From positions 9,923,407 to 9,983,406 of the forward strand of contig NC_049992.1 of NCBI RefSeq assembly GCF_000003815.2: a stretch of 60,000 nt of DNA, in the 5' to 3' direction. The notes under the pieces were generated by a model that had not been told where the DNA came from, did not search any database, and saw only the letters and a list, made by a program, of their open reading frames with translations. This DNA comes from Branchiostoma floridae (Eukaryota > Chordata > Leptocardii > Amphioxiformes > Branchiostomatidae). Both the position numbers and the translations under genes were made by a program. The stretch's first letter is position 1. Every line of letters starts with the position of its first letter. Below are positions 32,126-43,147 of the stretch, piece after piece.

Positions 32126-32438
32126 TTAAAGCTAATGGCACAACCCGCCGTACGTGCAATTTGTCCGTACGTTTTTTTGGGAGGACACGTCCGCCACGTA
32201 TTTCTGAAAACGTTCAGGCTGTACAGGGCAGGCGCCTCGCCCGTACTGGCACGTGCGGGGGTGAATCCGCAGCCCGTTGGCACACAAAGTTTTGCCTGCA
32301 CGTAACGTTCTACGGCGTGTCTGCGTGCTCCAAAATCCGTCGGATTCCCTACGAGTTCGTACGGAGGCGGTACTTACCACTTACGGATCCCCCAAAATTT
32401 GCCCACGTTTTGGCACGTACGGCGGGTTGTGCCCTTAT
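32126..32438. mobile_element. MITE family D, copy 2
   Basis: Ends ggcacaacccgccgtacgtg and cacgtacggcgggttgtgcc are perfect inverted repeats, with taaagctaa outside the left end. 313 bp. Open frames inside are not conserved in frame between copies. Confidence 0.9.
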
Positions 32439-33162
32439 ATTTACCTCAACTCAAGTTCTACTCTACCACTTGTGTGAGCGGTAAGGAAAGTCAGCCAAGG
32501 TTACAGATCCCACTCCGGGGGCCGAGGAACACGGCTTCTTTGGGTTTAATGGAAAATGAAATGGTGAGGTTTACTGGAGTCAGGAAGGTCAAGTCCAATT
32601 CCGTGCTATGTCTTCCCTGGAGCTCCATTAAACACCTGCGTGCCAAGACTGTAGATACGTGGGGTAAGACGTCTGAAGATTTCAAGTACATATTTTGACT
32701 CGTTCGTTCGTATCCTTTTAGTGCCTAGAAACACACAAGTTTTCTGGCTGTTTCTGTAGCAGGGAAATGTTGTTAGGGAGGCGGGAAACAAACGTCTACA
32801 ATACATGAACCAAAGAGCTTAGCAAATGTACATGAACTATGCAATCTGGCTCAAACTACAGGGAAACGAGGAAACGTGATATTCTCACAGAGCCCTCTTT
32901 GTTGTTTCCTAGCCTCTCTCTTTCACACCACAGTACTTTCCTTGTTTTTCTTGTTCATCATAGGCCTATGTTAGAGGTGTTATCAACCTGTAGGCTGTGT
33001 TAGTATGTGGTCCTACGTCACTGATGGCGATGTTCGATCGCAAGAAAGTTTTCCCTGTAATTGTCTCTCATTTGGAGACCGTGTAGAATAGCAAACTGAG
33101 GCGTGTGTGCCATTCACATTCACGGAACACCACAACGTACGTGTAAGTACTGGGCCATTCTC
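32439..33162. other. No gene or clear repeat seen
   Basis: Short open frames only, without motifs. Confidence 0.4.
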
Positions 33163-33378
33163 TAATGCTAGTTCACCTTTATCCGCGGGTAACCTATATC
33201 CGTCAGCATTAAAACGTGTTATCTGGAAATATCAAGTCGACGAGTGGTGGTTTTAAACTTCAACATTTTCAGAATATTGCAATTGAAACCACCGTCCGTC
33301 GACTTGAAATCTTCAAATAACCTCTTCTTAAATGAAACGGATATAGGTTACCCCGCGGATAAATGTGAACTAGTGTTA
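33163..33378. mobile_element. MITE family A, copy 6
   Basis: Left taatgctagttcacctttat, right aacggatataggttacccc then gtgaactagtgtta. 216 bp. Confidence 0.9.
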
Positions 33379-34020
33379 CATGTATGTGACATAAGAAACA
33401 AGCGCAACCAGTTCATTGGTCTATCCTGTATGTCGAATTTCGAGCTCAAAACTATCCTGAAAGATGTGAATTTTTGAAATATTTTTGGTTGTTTTCCCCT
33501 ACGTAGGATACATTACAAAGTAGAGCTTAAGATGAATCATATTAAGACTGTCTTTTGAAGTAATAGTTGTGACCTTGCTTGTTTATTGAGGATATTACTG
33601 GCAGACTTTGTGATGCCCCAAGTCTCGTCAGAACTACTAGTACCGTGCAGAATTGAAACTGAGTACCACACTGTCCTACCCAAAAGGCGTTTTTGATTAC
33701 TTCGACACACCTTTTAAGTTCTCATCTTGGAACAGAATGCCATGAATAAATTACACGCATGAGGGATACGCAACTCACTGTCCATTGCAGATATGACTTC
33801 AGAACGAACGACAAACTGAGAGGTATACCTAAAACTGATAAAACAATAATCATTAAAATAGAATAATCTTTTACTTTCTCGGAATCGCCGTTTATATCTG
33901 CTCCTGTGATAATCCACCGGGCTCAATATAATGTGAAATCCCGTTATGCCTGTTAGATTCAAACGGTTTACAAACACCAGGACTAGTCCAGGTCAGACAA
34001 GGTCAGATTAATATTAATAC

Positions 34021-34214
34021 TACCCTTGTCACATTATCCACGATCTTCGGGCGTATCGATAGAAGATCGGTCATATTTAAGATCGACAGAGGGTTGCGCG
34101 TATTTTTCACCTGTAAACCGTCCCTGCCACATATAAGCCATACTTTGTACCTTATTATTATAAGTGAGGCTCGGGCGATTGCCGCAGAATCGTCGTCCGA
34201 TCGATTTTCGCCAA
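34021..34214 (-). mobile_element. MITE family F (TACCCTTGTCACATT end), copy 1
   Basis: The reverse complement matches 53891-54125: tacccttgtcacattatcc, cgatcttcgggcgtatcg, atataagccatactttgtac, gaggctcgggcgattgcc and cgatcgattttcgccaaa. The far end is lost here. Confidence 0.82.
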
Positions 34215-36390
34215 ACATACGGAAGCTGTGTTTGTAGCTCGTGTAGAACGGCCAGGTGAAATGCAAAGTAGCTATGCAGAAATGATTGAAACTTTTGGAC
34301 GTAAGAGTCGACAATGCAACGTGACCAGTTTGTGCTGTTATTGAAGTTAAACTTTCCAAAGCTCAATTAACACAGCTAATAAGAAATACATTTTATTAGT
34401 CAGTGAAGTCACTATGAAGCCGAAAGAAACAGGTTATTTCAAACAGTTGCCACAACTTCACCGTGCTTTTACCATTTAGGAGATCACCAAAAGACTATAT
34501 ATTTCTACTAAAAGCAACAAATCCAATCATTATACAGAATGTGGGACAGTTCATTAACCACTGCCTTCAGAAGAAGTCAAACCCGACAACAGTATATATA
34601 GTACTACATAGTTGATTAGATACTAGCATAGTGTTATGTATCACACTATTTTCTACGGTCTTAGTCTCTGAGACTGTCATGCAATTATAGCCATTGGGCA
34701 TGATTTTGCAAATAAAACAAACATATTCACTAAGAAGTAAGAAGCAATGGGACAAGGCCAAGGGTACCGCGGCTCCCCTTCCTTCCCCCGACCGAGCAGA
34801 GGGGCCGAGCCGCCGGCGGAGAACATCGGTCCGGTAGGAGAAAATCCGCGATCAATAATTCAAGCCAAGCTGGAGAGATCCGATGTACTTGCTATTTGTC
34901 CGTATCTTGTGCGCGTGACCGTCGTGACCCGAGCCCGTGAATTATTTCTGTGATAGGAATCATCCCGATATTCTAAGGGGCCTTTTGTGTGGCGGCAGAA
35001 CGGACGAGTACAATTCAAGGCGCGCTTTGGAGCCTCCGGTAGATGGAAAGATCACAGCCAGGGTGCGTGTACGAATAAAAATGGAGTGTTTGACTTTGAA
35101 CTCATTTCGATTCTAGATAGGACCCTGTATTCCAGCGCTGTTCCAGCACCTCTATTATTGGAAGCAAGTATTGATGTGGTACGTTAAGAACTCAAAAGTC
35201 GAAAAAGAAGGTACGTCTCTGTCACAGAAGGCTTTCAAACAGCCGTTAGCTTTGCTCACGTAGCGAGACAAAATCTCCGGTGACGCAGGTGGCTGATAGC
35301 GTACAAATGACTTCACCTGAGAAGTTCTGTCACCGTGCGCGCTGCGGGCTGCCGTATCAACAGTAATCTCACTTCTTTTGGAACACCGCGAAATCGCATT
35401 TGGCGGCATTTCGATAAGGATTTTCAGCTTGAAAAATTTAAGATCTATCGGATATCCTCTTTATTCCCTGACCTCTATTGAATGTCAGCGCTGACGCAGA
35501 CACTTTTATGTTAATATTTCAGTCTTAAGAATAACGCCGACGTGTTTTACGTACAAAAATATCCTTTGCAAAAGTGAAAGGTGTGTTACTGTTCATTTAC
35601 GGTTTAACCGCACGCCTCTCGTCATATTATTACACGCTCTTTAAGATATTTAAAAAAAAAACGTCTTCTGCTTGTCTTTTCATTTGAATCGAGCTGCCTG
35701 CTTTAATGATATGTAATGCAAAACAGTAATGACAGTAACTCTTTTTGTTTGGGTAGTCTTTCTGGTGCTTCCACCATTAAAGTCATCACAAAGAGCACGT
35801 AGAAACACGTACCCTAAATACGTCAGCGAACGGTCTTTTTTGAAGCTCATTGAACAGTCTGTCCGCGTGGTTATCACTTAATTCAACCCGGTTGATGGCC
35901 AGCTTATCGGAAGATAATCCACAACTCTGGCATTGGCAGCCGAAACAGTGCCGATAAGCTGACGCAATGGTTCTTCACATTGATCGGAGACTTTCCAGTC
36001 GAAGTGAATATTTATTTCAGCTGGTAAGGTACCATTTGTCAAACGACAGTGTTGTCCATCTCACAGCGTGCCTGAAGTACGGCCATTGCCAGGAACAATC
36101 GATAAGTTCCCCTTCTGGCTTACTTCAGCAAAAAGGTCTGGGGACAGGATTATCAATCCTTAAGAAGCCTGTTTTTATAATTAATGTTTGGAGGCGTGAA
36201 TCTCGTTACCTGGTCGATACACACGAGGACCACATAGAGTGCAAAATGGATACAGCTATAAAGATCGTCTTAGTACATGCTGTGATTGTACACGAACGAT
36301 CGAAGGTAGTACATGCATATGAAAAAAATGACGACAGCATATCAAAGGCGAAGTTACGCTTTCCATGGTATCTTTTTTTTGGGTTCTTTT
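34215..36390. other. No gene supported
   Basis: Contains an open frame of 141 codons at 35967-36392 with no recognisable motif, running into a transposon at its 3' end. An 11-bp inverted repeat cagcttatcgg / ccgataagctg lies at 35902-35961. A GC-rich open frame at 34747-34953 is unrecognised. Confidence 0.4.
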
Positions 36391-36631
36391 AAGGTGCACG
36401 TGCGTCAAGCTTGGGTCACTGTGGGGTTCGAAAGATATTTAACGAATTTCAGAGATAAAGAAAGCATTTTCTTACTTTTTTAGTATTTTGTGTCGTCTTC
36501 CAAGTCATACTTGTACGTATTACACAATATCTAAATTATAAAAAAAATCCGAGAAAACAACAAAGCAGTGACGCAGGGAACGAACCCCACAGTGACGCAA
36601 GCTTGGCGCAAGTGCAGTGAGAGTGCACCTT
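36391..36631. mobile_element. MITE family C (AAGGTGCAC ends), copy 1
   Basis: Starts aaggtgcacgtgcgtcaagc, then tcactgtggggttcg; ends cgaaccccacagtgacgcaa, then gagtgcacctt. The core ttttgtgtcgtcttccaagt resembles the family B core. Other copies lie at 48531-48767 and, split, at 39128-39220 plus 41950-42032. Confidence 0.85.
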
Positions 36632-36644
36632 TAGCCCCTTTTAT

Positions 36645-36764
36645 CCCATTCCTAGTTGTTTGGGACGCCGAAGTTAAGCGGCTTCCTGGAGGAGACGTCC
36701 TCCAGTGGGCGCTGAGCCGCGGCGGAGTACTGTAAAGTGACGGTGGTGCACCGGCGGGTGCTGT
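36645..36764 (+). repeat. 5S-rRNA-like sequence with an internal hairpin
   Basis: CGAAGTTAAGC at 36669-36679 matches the conserved 5S internal control region (box A part). GAGTACTGTAAAGTGACGG and CACCGGCGGGTGCTGT match the 3' half of 5S rRNA (AGTACTTGGATGGGTGACCG and ATACCGGGTGCTGT by family knowledge). Between them is extra sequence forming a hairpin: gcggct / agccgc outer and ctggagga / tcctccag inner arms. The 5' third is missing or diverged next to the MITE at 36631. A 5S pseudogene or the head of a 5S-derived SINE (SINE3 type) both fit. Confidence 0.55.
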
Positions 36765-36784
36765 CCTTGGTGCTGAAACGGGGA

Positions 36785-37614
36785 TGCTAGTTTGTAAAAG
36801 GATATCTGGCCTCCTTAGGTCAACATTGACAATGGTAAAATCCTAAGTCATATCAGCCTACAGCGTTGACTGTGGCTAAATAGCCCTATACGAAAATAAC
36901 AGTCTCTGCCACATGGGGCACATCTGTAGTCTGACTCAGGTCTGTTGCAGAGTTCTGTGAAAGGATACTGACTATGTAAAAGGATACTTATGTAAAAGGA
37001 TACTGACTAAAGATATATGAAGGAATTCCTATCATTCTTCCTTTGCAAGTACGGGGGCACCCGGATTCGTCGCCCCGGATTCCCAAATCCTCTTTTTACT
37101 GTACAGTGTGCAGTCGGCCTATTAGAGTTGACACATAGCGCATGTGTCTGTCATAACAACTCGAAATTCGGTTTGCGAACCGAGCACTTGAAAGGCGTTC
37201 ACGCCTGCCTGGGGAATAAAGATTACATTAGCCCCCCATTTGCAGGTTAAGAGTTTCAGCAGCCCTATCTGACTTCCACTCTAAGAGGTAACGCGCCGTG
37301 AATGTCATCCGACGCCATGTCCAAGGTGAGGTGGTCCTTCAGAGCGCTGCCGGTGGTTTTACAACTGGCCCGCCTGCAGTTTCTGTGGTGTGGGGTGAGC
37401 TGTGGGAACAGCGGCTGTAATTGTGGCCAGAGACGGGTCGATAAGTGCTGTACTGCATAACCATGGCTTTCGATACGCCATTAGATGGCGGTTCTCCATA
37501 GAACCATTATGTCCACCTGAGCGCATCGATTTTCTCTCATGCATGTCGTTTGTTCAAACACAATAGAAGGGAACTTCTCAGGCGACATAAGCGCAGCAGG
37601 CCTGGATCCATTTG
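36785..37614. other. No gene seen
   Basis: Three near copies of tgtaaaaggatac lie at about 36796 and 36960-37005. Otherwise nothing recognisable. Confidence 0.4.
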
Positions 37615-37875
37615 TTTAGTCTCTACCAGACTCCGGGTCGCTGGAAAATCGTAGAGATGGGACAAATAGAGAAGTAAGCCGGCCAGAGGAGTATAGTCGT
37701 CTAGGGAACAGCACGCTACCAGACTCTGGGTCGCNNNNNNNNNNNNNNNNNNNNNNNNNNNNNNNNNNNNNNNNNNNNNNNNNNNNNNNNNNNNNNNNNN
37801 NNNNNNNNNNNNNNNNNNNNNNNNNNNNNNNNNNACGATTTTCCAGCGACCTGCAGTTTGGTAGAGACTACCATT
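37615..37875. repeat. Inverted repeat around an assembly gap
   Basis: tagtctctaccagactccgg then gtcgctggaaaatcgt (from about 37617) is mirrored by acgattttccagcgacctgc then gtttggtagagacta after the gap. A further partial copy, gctaccagactctgggtcgc, abuts the gap. The N run (37735-37834, exactly 100) is probably a scaffold gap of set size placed in a fold-back element. Confidence 0.75.
37735..37834. other. Assembly gap, 100 N
   Basis: A run of exactly 100 N; size may be nominal. Confidence 0.99.
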
Positions 37876-37916
37876 TGTTATCCGTTGCAGGAACATATTC
37901 TATTGTCTCCATTAGT

Positions 37917-38110
37917 GAGATTGCGTGGCGCAATCAGCAGCGCGTTAGGCTCAGGCCTAAAAGGTCTCGAGTTCGAAACCCGCTGTGTCACTGATCGTGT
38001 GCCCTTAGGAAAGGCTTTCCTCACTTCACTCAAGTGAAAAAATGAGTACAATCTATCCGAACTCCAGGAAGAATAGTGACGTATCAGTCACTAATGGAGA
38101 TCCTAATTCA
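37917..38110 (+). mobile_element. tRNA-derived SINE, copy 2
   Basis: Head: gtggcgcaatcagcagcgcg (A box) and ggtctcgagttcgaaaccc (B box). Body: gtgtgcccttaggaaaggct, tttcctcacttcactcaagt and gaaaaaatgagtac. The same order is seen at 59471. Confidence 0.8.
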
Positions 38111-38397
38111 AACCAATTAAAACCCATAATCTTATGATTACCACCACAAAATTAAGACAAATGAGAGCCGATTGGTTGTATGTACAAAGGATGCATTTGT
38201 ACTCCTTGAATAATTGTCCGATGTGGTGTACAGATATTCACCATTCAACAAAATTCACTTTTCCCCCCAATTTCCCGGTCACATCGTGCATCATATGAAA
38301 TACAAAATTGCCAGCTCAAAACGGCATTTTCTACTCCAGTAGGATGTGCACATAACATTCTGTAACAAGGGACAGTAGACTATCAAGGAACAGGCTT

Positions 38398-38880
38398 ATG
38401 TCTGTTGTTGAACAGGCTATGGCTCTTTATTGCCTTCTATTCTCTTCGACCATTCGTAGAATGACTTATGATCTTATCCAAGGAGGTCTCATCCCAGTGC
38501 GGAAATTTCTTCCCTGTACTTTCCTCCGAAATCCCACTTTACGGCAATCGATTGAAGACTTTTGTTTGAGCACGCGAGATCAAAGCGCAAACAGATGGAC
38601 TGAGCAAATGTACTCTTCACTGATGGAATTGTTCCTACAACTACTGAACAGTCCTATACCTCAATCGTTGTCTGATGGCGTCTCAATCGAAACGGCACCA
38701 CGCGTTTAGCCGAGGAGAATCGTAAAACGCTCCATAAGTCTCTCTCACAACGGAGCCATTCCACTGATGGACTATTTTCTTCCACGCCCATTGACGGAGA
38801 TGTTCCGCGATGACGAATACCTCTATTTCCTCTCACGGCGGCCGCAGCGCCACATCCGGCACAAAGCGCTGATCCTGTAG
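38398..38880 (+). pseudogene. Unrecognised open frame interrupted by one TAG
   Basis: A frame of 103 codons (38398-38706) ends in TAG at 38707-38709 and goes on in the same frame for 56 more codons to TAG at 38878-38880. The first part includes MTYDLIQGGLIPVRKFLPC and LMELFLQLLNSPIPQSL; the second includes MDYFLPRPLTEMFRDDEYLY. Composition looks more protein-like than neighbouring frames, but I recognise no family. It could be a decayed exon, an old transposon fragment or chance. Confidence 0.25.
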
Positions 38881-39127
38881 CTATTATTGGGTAGAGTTAC
38901 GACTCAAGAACTGGCCTTGGTACTTCCAGTGAAACGGGGAACATTGCTATAGCTTGAGAAGTAATGAGTCTTCTTTTGTGTTCTGCAACGATTGTGGCAC
39001 TTCTGATTCTACGTTTTGTACTTGAAAGACCGTCCACATTTCACAAGTCGATTAAAAAAAACGCATTTCTTTAGATAGAGTTTAGCATAAGCTGCTGGGA
39101 GCTAAATGTATTCCTTTGTCAAAAGAT

Positions 39128-39220
39128 GATTGACAGGGATAAAGAACAATTTTCTTACTTGTGTATTTTGTAGTCTTCTAATCCATACTTTAGCATATTA
39201 CGCAATATCTAAATTTATGA
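39128..39220. mobile_element. MITE family C, left half of an interrupted copy
   Basis: gataaagaacaattttctta, gtattttgtagtcttctaat and acgcaatatctaaattta match the inner left part of family C at 36450-36540. The right half resumes at 41950, on the far side of the retrotransposon. Confidence 0.75.
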
Positions 39221-39407
39221 GAAAAAATTGGCAGTTGGTAAATACATCATGGATGCCTTCAAAACTCCGCTCACCTGCTGGGATGATTGGAGTGCTGTCG
39301 CTTAGGGGGGATGCGGATGTCATCAGACGGAGCAGCGGTCCTTAGATGTTTCAGCCCTCATCCGTTACATCCTCTCGCTGTCGGGCCCGGCAGTGGTGGC
39401 CAATCCA

Positions 39408-41036
39408 CTACCCATCCGCTCCTCCCGGCTTCCAGCCTGCTTCTTCCCTCGTCTTCCACAGCCAACATGAGGCAGCCTCTGCTGCTTCCCCTATCCTGTG
39501 CACTGCAGTCTTTCTCACTCTACCTGTCACTCCTACTGCTGTTAGCAACTTCCATGTTGATTGGGCTGGGAAGCCCCGGCACCCTACTTCTACCGGAAAC
39601 AGCCAGGACTGCCATCCCTTCTCTTTGCAACTCTGCAACAGTTCCTGGTACTTGCTAGCTTTCCTCTCATGCGCTTCTTCACATCTCTCCTCCCAAGGAA
39701 CTGTGAGCTCGATCACTGTGATCTTCTTCCTCTCCTCTGACCATATTACCATGTCTGGCCTCAGGTTCGTCTGAACTACTGGGAAGTGCAGCCTTCTTCC
39801 TAAGTCCACTCTCATTTCCCACGAGCTCGCCTTCTGCAATATGCTAGTTGCTACTCTTGCTGCTGCTGGGCGGCTCTTCTCCCCCTCTTTTAGAAATGCA
39901 ATAGCTGGCATGTGCCTTGTTTCAACTTGGCGTTTCTTTCTCCTCTCGACCTCAAGGATGCTTGCTAATGTTGAGAGCACCTTGTCATGGCGCCACCGAT
40001 ATCTCCCCTGGGACAGCGCTACTTTGCAACTAGAGAGAATGTGCGCCATCGTACCCCTCTCGCCACATAGCTTGCACGCTGGATCGTCTCTGAGTTTCCA
40101 CCTGTAGAGGTTTGTGGGTGAGGGAAGTGTATCGTACACCGATCTCAGTAGAAACGATATTCGGAATGGTTCAAGGTTCCACAGATTTGCCCATGTGGCC
40201 TTTCTGCTTGGTAAGTTCCATCTAGTCCAAGCTCCCTGTGCTGCTAGTTCAACGGCTTTGGCTCTGCGCCCTTCTTCCTCCAGGTGTCTCACCTGCTCCT
40301 GGATCATGGCTCTCCTCTCTTTTCTATCAGCCTTGCCCCACTGCTGAAAGTGGGAGGCCCCTAGACCTTGTCGTCCGATGTTAGTAATCCCAATTATGTC
40401 TCGCAGGATCAGCATCCCTTCTGCCTGTGTGACAAGGGAGTCGGGTTTAAACTTTCTGCCTGCTCTAGTTACCACTCCTGCCTGGTTAACCTGCTTGTCC
40501 TGCGAGTCCCTAAACATCATGGCAGTTCTGCACTTTGCTACCTTGTACTCCTCCACTACCGATGACAGTGGGAGCTGTAACTGGCTTGATTTGGAATAGA
40601 ACCCCAGTGCGGTAAAACTCGGAGGGACACCTAGCCACTTTCTCAGGTGCTTATTGACTTTCCTTTCCACTTCAGCTACACTTGTCAGGGGAATGTCGTA
40701 CACTGTCAGCAGCCACATCAGCCGTGGAAGTAAACCATGCTGGTACAACCATGCCTTGAACTTCCCTGGCAACCCAGACTTCTCAATCCTTCTTAACCAC
40801 TCTTCTGCCTGCATTACAGTACTGCTGACATTCTTCTTGTCTGTTAGGGACTCGTCAAACCACTTTCCAAGGCACTTGATTGGGTTGCCCACAATTGTTG
40901 GAATGGGTTCACCTTGTACCTCGAGCTTGAACCTGCTGGTTATCTTCCCTCGTCTGATCACCATGCATCTAGACTTCTTTGGTTTGAACCTCATTCTTGC
41001 CAAGGGGCCATGTGATCCAGCTCTGACAGCATCCAT
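39408..41036 (-). pseudogene. Retrotransposon RT thumb, zinc knuckle and restriction-like endonuclease
   Basis: A 542-codon frame, shifted relative to the upstream part. FKPKKSR (17-23) is the RT segment after motif C. CKLCGERGTMAHILSSC (321-337) is a C-x2-C-x7-H-x4-C knuckle. RPD (426-428), E443 in VIELTVPWEE, and K459/K462-Y463 in ERKASKY form the restriction-like endonuclease signature. The C-terminal half is free of stops, so decay is recent or slight. Confidence 0.9.
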
Positions 41037-41947
41037 CTTGCTTCTACATGAGAAGTAGTTGTTAGTGTTATGTCATCCATGAATCCCCTCAGGGGGGTTT
41101 GTCTTATTCCTGACTTCATTCTAGGTCCTTTAGCTTTGCTTGCTGCTGCTTCAATGATGAGATTCATTCCCATGATGAAAAGGATCGGAGAGATGGTGCA
41201 ACCAGTCACTATTCCCTTCTCTAACCGCTGCCACTGTGTTGTGAAGTCTGCTGTTCTGAACCGCATCTGGATGCCGCCAAAGTAACTGCTGATCATCCCC
41301 TTCACTTTTGCTGGGATGTGGTAGTGGTCTAACGCCACCTGGATCAGGCCATGGGGGATGGAGCCATAGGCGTTTGCTAAATCCAACCATACTATTGTCA
41401 GGTCACCGTTGCTTGCTTTGGCCTCTCTGATCAACTGAGTAAGAACCCCTGTGTGTTCCAGGCAACCGGAAAAACCTGGAATCCCGCCTTTTTGAACAGA
41501 AGTGTCCACATAGTTGTTCTCTGTCACATAGGTCACCATTCTCCTAGCCAGTATCGAGAAGAAAATCTTACACTCCACGCTCAGTAGTGAAATTGTTCTG
41601 AATTGGTTGATTACAGACGAATTTTCTTCTTTTGGTACGAAACACCCTTCTGCCTTCTTCCAGCTGGCCGGTATGCTGCCCTTAACCCAAATTCGTCGGA
41701 GCAACCTCCACAGTCTTCGCAAGAGTAGGGGACATTTCTTGTACACCTTGTAAGGCAGCCCGCTCGGGCCTGGAGCTGACGCTGCTCTGGCTTTCCTTAC
41801 GACTTCCTGCACTTCCTTCCATGATGGTTCGCTAATGTTGAGAGGCTTCTCTGGTTTGTCTGCCACTACTATGCTTGGATTAGCTTCAAGGGCTGCGTCT
41901 TTGAGCTCGTCGTTGTGTGTGCTACTCAAAAACTCTTCGACTTCATC
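40991..41947 (-). pseudogene. Retrotransposon reverse transcriptase, N-terminal part of broken frame
   Basis: The frame is open from the truncation point; the first in-frame start-like codon is TTG at 41929, so no true start is present. Counting from there (312 residues), RT motifs are SAPGPSG (51-57), FRTISLL (110-116), WLDLANAYGS (171-180, motif A with catalytic Asp), GIVTGCTISP (229-238, motif B) and FMDD (273-276, motif C with the two catalytic Asp). Phe replaces the usual Tyr or Ala of motif C. The frame ends shortly after motif C because of a single-base shift; the rest is in the overlapping frame 39408-41036. Confidence 0.88.
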
Positions 41948-41949
41948 TT

Positions 41950-42032
41950 AAATATAACACAACAGTGCGATAGAGAACGAAACCCGTAGTGCCGCACCGG
42001 TGCCCCCAAGTGCAGTGAGATACCGCCTTAAG
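41950..42032. mobile_element. MITE family C, right half of the interrupted copy
   Basis: cacaacagtgcgatagagaacgaaaccc then gtagtgccgca and aagtgcagtgaga match the right side of family C (36560-36625). Confidence 0.7.
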
Positions 42033-42034
42033 GC

Positions 42035-42913
42035 TTAAGTCCCATTTCCAAACCGGGCCCCAGTCGGAATGTTTCCGGAAACGCCAAAGCAAGGAATATT
42101 CACAAATTATGCTCCTGACTATTTTCCTAAAGTTATGTGTCTTTTGTTGCCTTTTATATCACATTTGTTTGTTTCCGAAAGCTACCCGACCGGGCCCCGG
42201 GTTGGGAATTGGGACCTAAGCCTAACACAGGACATGATCATTATGGTCCGGGCATGAAACACACCCACCTTAATGTCCATGAGATTACAGGGAGCATCAG
42301 TGTTAACCCGGCTGATTTTTGCCTTGGAGTTTAGCCGTAAAGCGCATTGTCGTAATATCCCTCCAGTTCAGCCGTAAAGCGCATTGTCGTAATGTCCCTG
42401 CAACAACATTATCGTAAACACTAATGGGGCGGCCGTCCCCACGGTGTACATTGGATCTGAGCTATGAAAATAGAGTGGCTAAGAACTGGTAGAAATAAGG
42501 AAGGCTACTTTGGTCGTAAGTTCGTGACTGATTTTATAGAGTTTTGCTTTCACAAGTTTATGTTGCGCGTAAAATAGAAAAAAAATGCATCATTACGATC
42601 GTACCAGCTTCTTCAGTTTACTGGTCAATATACATTATCAACGTGCTGATGATAATATAGAAATCTGTAAAGTTTCAGTTGGCCTGATCTTTCGTCTTAC
42701 CTCATATAGTAAGGCAAAGGCAAACCGCTTTGACATTGTACTCACTCTTCGAATTGTCTGTCGCCAGGTAGCATACAAGACGCTTTAAAACTTTTAAGTG
42801 GTCTTCATAGTTGTCGTGACCTTATTCGTAAGATTCTACCTCGGCGAACCCTAACCCAGTTCCTGCACTCCTGCTGCAGACACTGGAGATACAGAATGTC
42901 AACCTCTTCGCAG
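42035..42913. other. No gene seen; a 37-bp duplication at 42333-42400
   Basis: agccgtaaagcgcattgtcg followed by taatrtccct occurs at 42333 and 42370. Nothing else is recognisable. Confidence 0.5.
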
Positions 42914-43147
42914 CCCCTCCCCCTTTCCTCTAGGACGGCGCTCTCGCCGCGCTCTCTCTGCGACCTAAAATCTCAACGAATTGTATAGACAAGAAACAAT
43001 TTTTATTACACTTTGTGTGTTTTGTTGTCTTCTGAATCACACTTTTACATGCTGTATGATATACCCAGTATGAAATCAAGGTTACCCATGTCCTATTTAG
43101 GTCGCAGTGAGAGCGCATCGCGATCGACGTCTAGTGGAAAGGGGGCC
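42914..43147. mobile_element. MITE family B, copy 2
   Basis: Left ccctttcctctaggacggcg; right gtcgcagtgagagcgcatcg then gtctagtggaaagggggcc; centre cactttgtgtgttttgttgt. Confidence 0.9.

Larger units (their letters stand above)
39221..41949 (-). mobile_element. 5'-truncated non-LTR retrotransposon with restriction-like endonuclease, nested in a family C MITE
   Basis: On the minus strand a reverse transcriptase is followed by a CCHC zinc knuckle and a C-terminal PD-(D/E)xK-type endonuclease. That order is typical of early-branching non-LTR elements (R2/NeSL/CRE type). The coding frame enters from the 5' boundary without an ATG, so the copy is 5'-truncated, and one frameshift splits the polyprotein. 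About 180 bases of non-coding 3' tail (39221-39407) follow the stop. The two halves of a family C MITE flank it, which fixes both boundaries to within a few bases. Confidence 0.85.

Noticed and set aside
35967-36392. 141-codon open frame
   Set aside because: No recognisable domain; it ends inside a transposon terminus and may arise by chance.
39346-41285. Plus-strand open frames over the retrotransposon
   Set aside because: The minus-strand frames carry RT, zinc-knuckle and endonuclease motifs; the plus-strand ones are shadows.
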